Source: CAVYXZ01 sp965223835 (GTDB lineage Bacteria > Chloroflexota > Anaerolineae > Aggregatilineales > Phototrophicaceae). From it: a DNA stretch of 64,000 bases. The position numbers and the translations under genes are program-made. Location: positions 2,542,001-2,606,000 of the forward strand of contig CBDCXQ010000001.1 of the NCBI GenBank assembly GCA_965223835.1. Direction: 5' to 3'. Of this stretch, positions 60,996 through 64,000 are shown piece after piece (position 1 is the stretch's first letter; each line of letters begins with the position of its first letter). The notes under the pieces were generated by a model that was not told the DNA's origin, did not search any database, and was given only the letters and a program-made list of their open reading frames with translations.

Positions 60996-62285
60996 ATGGC
61001 AACCAATTCGCTCATGGAGCGTTATAAACAATACATTTTTCCGGCCAAAGCACCCTATTTCCCGGACCATCCTGTAGCTGTTGACCGTGCTCAGGATGAA
61101 TATGTGTGGGACACAGATGGCAACCGCTATCTGGATTTCTTTGGTGGTGTCCTGACGATCTCCGTCGGACATTGTAATGCGGAGGTCACGAACAAGACCA
61201 TCGAACAACTCAAGAAAGTGCAACATACGTCAACGCTGTTCGTCAATGAAATTATGGTGCAGGTTGCGGAAAAGGTCGCTGAATTAACACCGGGCCGCTT
61301 GCAAAAATGCTACTTCACCAACAGTGGTAGCGAAGCCGACGAAACCGCTGTTCTCGCCGCCCGCGTATACACCGGCAATCAGGATGTGATCGCGCTGCGC
61401 CATGCCTATTCCGGTCGCACCATGCTGGCGATGACCTTGACTGCCCATAGCACCTGGCGTCTCAGTGGTACGATTGACCCGCACATTAAGCACGTCCGCA
61501 ATCCCTATGTATACCGGGCACCGCTTGATCTCACACCGGAACAGGTCGTTGACCTGTGTGTGCAGGATTTGGAAGAAACGATTGCGACCTGTACCAATGG
61601 CAAAATTGCAGCCTTTATCGCCGAACCAATTCAGGGCGTCGGCGGCTTTATCGTTCCCCCTGAGCATTATTTTGAACGCATTTACCCGATTGTCAAAGCG
61701 GCGGGTGGTGTGTTTATCAGCGACGAAGTGCAAACGGGCTGGGGCCGCACCGGCGATAAATGGTTCGGGATTGAGCACTGGGGGGTCGAGCCAGACATCA
61801 TGACCTTTGCCAAAGGCATGGCGAATGGTTCGCCTATTGGCTGCACAGTCGCCACACCAGAAATTGCCGATGCACTGCAAGGCCTAACATTTTCGACCTT
61901 TGGCGGCAACCCGGTCACGATGGCAACCGCGCTAGCGACCATTGAGTACATGGAGAAGCATAATTTGCCGGGTAATGCGTCCCGGCAGGGTGCGGTCCTG
62001 CGCGAACAACTTGAAGAGTTCAAAGCCGAGTTCGATTGGGTGGGCGATGTGCGCGGCATGGGCCTGATGCAAGGCGTCGAAATCGTCAAACCGGGCACAG
62101 ATAAAGAACCCGATGCCGACTTGACCAACAAACTCATGGCAACGGCGCGTGAGAACGGCTTGCTGATCGGCAAAGGCGGTCTTCTGGGGAACGTGCTGCG
62201 CATCTCACCGCATCTGAATGCCAGTGATGCCGATATGAGTGCAGGTTGTGACCTACTCGCCAAAACATTCTCCAATGTCATGTAG
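60996..62285 (+). CDS. Class III aminotransferase, probably beta-alanine (or 3-aminoisobutyrate):pyruvate
   Basis: PLP enzyme, 429 residues. TNSGSEADETA binds the PLP phosphate, Asp243 (ISDEVQTGWGRTG) holds the ring nitrogen and Lys273 (MTFAKGMANG) forms the aldimine. The AGXT2-like pattern (YLDFFGGVLTISVGHC) and its place opposite mmsA point to transamination of beta-alanine to malonate semialdehyde. A GGAG lies upstream of ATG 60996. Sixteen bases ahead of the ABC permease gene, which should be co-transcribed. Confidence 0.9.
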   Translation: MATNSLMERYKQYIFPAKAPYFPDHPVAVDRAQDEYVWDTDGNRYLDFFGGVLTISVGHCNAEVTNKTIEQLKKVQHTSTLFVNEIMVQVAEKVAELTPGRLQKCYFTNSGSEADETAVLAARVYTGNQDVIALRHAYSGRTMLAMTLTAHSTWRLSGTIDPHIKHVRNPYVYRAPLDLTPEQVVDLCVQDLEETIATCTNGKIAAFIAEPIQGVGGFIVPPEHYFERIYPIVKAAGGVFISDEVQTGWGRTGDKWFGIEHWGVEPDIMTFAKGMANGSPIGCTVATPEIADALQGLTFSTFGGNPVTMATALATIEYMEKHNLPGNASRQGAVLREQLEEFKAEFDWVGDVRGMGLMQGVEIVKPGTDKEPDADLTNKLMATARENGLLIGKGGLLGNVLRISPHLNASDADMSAGCDLLAKTFSNVM

Positions 62286-62300
62286 CCGGGTGAGCTGTTC

Positions 62301-64000
62301 GTGACCGATCTGCCACAGCCACCGATTACGTCATCTTCAACCCGCGCCATTTACCTGCCGGATTTGCGGCGGCTGGTGCCAGTTGCGCTGGTCCTCGCCA
62401 GTATGTTGCTTAATGGCCTGCTTTGGGTTCGATTTAGCAACTACAGCCCGGAAGATGCGATTTTTCGCGACTCAACGATGGGTGAGCTAGCCGTGTGGAT
62501 GGCTGGACAGGCGGCGGAAGACCAACCAGAATCCATCTTAGGCCAGCAGGCAAAGGTCTGGGCAGCACAAACTGAGGCCAACATCGAAACCAATTTACTA
62601 AATCAGATGCAAGTCGGCTTGCTCGTTTGGACTGGCAGCAGTTTGTTGCTGGCTGGTGTGGGTGTCATCGGTCTGGTGATGCAAAAACGCTGGAGCAGAA
62701 GTGTATTGCTAGCTACACTTGTGATGACGCTGGCACTGCTATTCAATCAGCCTGTCGTTGACGGTGATGATACCTTAGCCCTGATTCTGCTAAGCGGGCT
62801 ACTATTGGTTGGCGCGGTGATATTCTCACCTGGTCCGGTGACAAAATTGCTGGGGTTTGTCGTCATCCTGTCCCTGCTGCTGGTCGGTTGGGAAACGGCT
62901 AAAGCCTTTGCCGCCGGGCGCGAATACCAGATCACGACAGCAGTCAACAACTGGGCCTATACAACTTTTCCGACGCTCGATGAGGCACTAGCAGCAGTTG
63001 AATCCGGTGAAGTGACAGCCATCATCGCCAATCGCAATGAAGTCCGCGACATCATCGCACCGTTACCTGCCGATCCAGAAATTGATTCGAATAGTCTACC
63101 CTATCCTGATTTACGCTATCTCACCAATCTGGATACCTACCAGGCAATCCTCGGAATTTGGCCGATCACGCCAGCTTATCCGGGCCGTTTGTCAGTCATC
63201 ACGCGGGCCGAAACCTCCCTCAATCACCTGAACGACCTCATGGATAAACCACTGGGTTCGGTGCGAGACGATTTTGCTGATGAGCGCTACCTGGGTGTTG
63301 ACCGCAATTTAGTGTTACTGGACCTCAAAATCCTCAATGACATCAATCTGCCTCATTTACAAAATATCGCAGAAGCGCTTTTGCAACCCGCCCGGCGCAA
63401 TGGACCACTCCTGTTGGTGCGCATCCTAACTGACGCCGCCCTGCAAACCTGGGGCAAGGCTGTCGGCGGTTTCTTCATGGGCGCTGCACTGGGGTTGATT
63501 CTGGGAACAATCTTTGCCCATTCCGCACCGCTGGAACGTGGCCTACTGCCCTATGTGGTCGCCTCACAAACGGTCCCAATTCTGGCAATTGCGCCAATGA
63601 TCGTCATCTGGTTAGGCGCTGGGCCGATCAGTGTGGCCGTCATTTCAGCCTATCTGACATTTTTTCCAGTTACGATTAACACACTGCGCGGCCTGCGTTC
63701 ACCCCATCCAAATGTACTTGAGTTGATGCAGTCGTATGCCGCTACCCGACGCGAAATATTGGTGAAAGTACGCTTTCCGGCGGCCTTGCCTTACATCTTC
63801 ACCGCCCTCAAAGTCTCGGCAACCGCGAGTGTTGTCGGCGCGATTATCGGGGAGTTACCCTCCAGTATTCGTGACGGTCTGGGCCGGGCCATTCTTGATT
63901 TCAGTTCAGACTATAGTCTGGTTTCGACGCCAAAATTGTGGGCGACCATTTTGATTGCGGCCTCTGTTGGGATTCTCTCGTTTATGATTGTCAGTTTTGT
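62301..64000 (+). CDS. NitT/TauT-type ABC permease with N-terminal membrane region and binding-protein-like insert, 3' end outside window
   Basis: The frame is open from GTG 62301 (GGTGAG before it) to the right edge, 566 residues seen against about 260 for SsuC-like permeases. About five hydrophobic segments occupy residues 22-210. Residues about 213-360 are soluble, with FPTLDEALAAVESGEVTAII and LSVITRAETSLNHL, which recall pieces of a type 3 solute-binding protein. The permease proper starts near 374. Its coupling loop is about residues 474-495 (ATRREILVKVRFPAALPYIF). It lies 16 bases behind the aminotransferase, so pyrimidine or related uptake is likely. Binding protein and ATPase may follow outside. 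Confidence 0.82.
   Translation, partial: MTDLPQPPITSSSTRAIYLPDLRRLVPVALVLASMLLNGLLWVRFSNYSPEDAIFRDSTMGELAVWMAGQAAEDQPESILGQQAKVWAAQTEANIETNLLNQMQVGLLVWTGSSLLLAGVGVIGLVMQKRWSRSVLLATLVMTLALLFNQPVVDGDDTLALILLSGLLLVGAVIFSPGPVTKLLGFVVILSLLLVGWETAKAFAAGREYQITTAVNNWAYTTFPTLDEALAAVESGEVTAIIANRNEVRDIIAPLPADPEIDSNSLPYPDLRYLTNLDTYQAILGIWPITPAYPGRLSVITRAETSLNHLNDLMDKPLGSVRDDFADERYLGVDRNLVLLDLKILNDINLPHLQNIAEALLQPARRNGPLLLVRILTDAALQTWGKAVGGFFMGAALGLILGTIFAHSAPLERGLLPYVVASQTVPILAIAPMIVIWLGAGPISVAVISAYLTFFPVTINTLRGLRSPHPNVLELMQSYAATRREILVKVRFPAALPYIFTALKVSATASVVGAIIGELPSSIRDGLGRAILDFSSDYSLVSTPKLWATILIAASVGILSFMIVSF

Noticed and set aside
1..64000. tRNA, rRNA, CRISPR array, prophage
   Set aside because: No cloverleaf-like sequence, rRNA segment, spaced repeat array or phage gene was found on either strand by reading; a tRNAscan or CRISPR search was not possible.

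Overview
The window looks like a chromosomal stretch of a member of the Chloroflexota (Anaerolineae-like or a related class). This is an inference from gene style, not a marker-gene placement. Supporting signs are a periplasmic-binding sugar ABC importer, an XPB-type helicase next to a Bax1-type nuclease, an F420/FMN LLM-class oxidoreductase inside a reductive pyrimidine operon, a PASTA-less Ser/Thr kinase with a Thr/Pro-rich outer segment, and many CxPSR/CxPAR sulfatases. The genetic code is standard: TAA, TAG and TGA all end intact genes here. TTG and GTG starts are frequent. I see no tRNA, rRNA, CRISPR array or phage module.

Layout. 1-2230 (minus): a MacB/FtsX-like export pair, an ATPase with a fused cyclic-nucleotide-binding domain and a permease cut by the window edge. 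2377-8105 (plus): a 2-hydroxyacid dehydrogenase, a Gfo/Idh/MocA oxidoreductase and a binding protein with two permeases for sugar uptake. 8154-10729 (plus): a translationally coupled XPB helicase and Bax1 nuclease. 10783-18651 (plus): assimilatory sulfur reduction (APS reductase, three siroheme-making proteins, a TrpD-like protein, a siroheme sulfite/nitrite reductase and an unknown protein), preceded by an elaborate leader with three similar promoters and two terminators. 18736-19845: an IS630-type element with a broken transposase and intact ends.

19982-40320: a catabolic island with five sulfatases (one interrupted by an amber codon), uronate dehydrogenase and a related SDR, a lactonase, two enolase-superfamily dehydratases, a DHDPS-family aldolase/dehydratase, an RraA-family protein, further oxidoreductases, a putative glycosidase and a PhyH dioxygenase. 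An L,D-transpeptidase sits inside it. The set can be read as desulfation of a sulfated glycan or glycoside followed by oxidative (uronate to aldarolactone to aldarate to keto-deoxy-aldarate) breakdown. The substrate is unknown.

40402-49982 (minus): a compact purine operon purL-purC-purE-purF-purD-purM-purN, with a class II PurE that explains the absence of purK. 50152-55205: glnS, a PAC2-family gene and a membrane Ser/Thr kinase with a cohesin-like domain and LysM. 55524-64000: reductive pyrimidine or hydantoin catabolism. Dihydropyrimidinase, an LLM oxidoreductase, beta-ureidopropionase, a small helical protein and malonate/methylmalonate-semialdehyde dehydrogenase lie on the minus strand. 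A class III aminotransferase and an unusual ABC permease are divergent on the plus strand. Together these would convert dihydropyrimidine to beta-alanine, then malonate semialdehyde, then acetyl-CoA.
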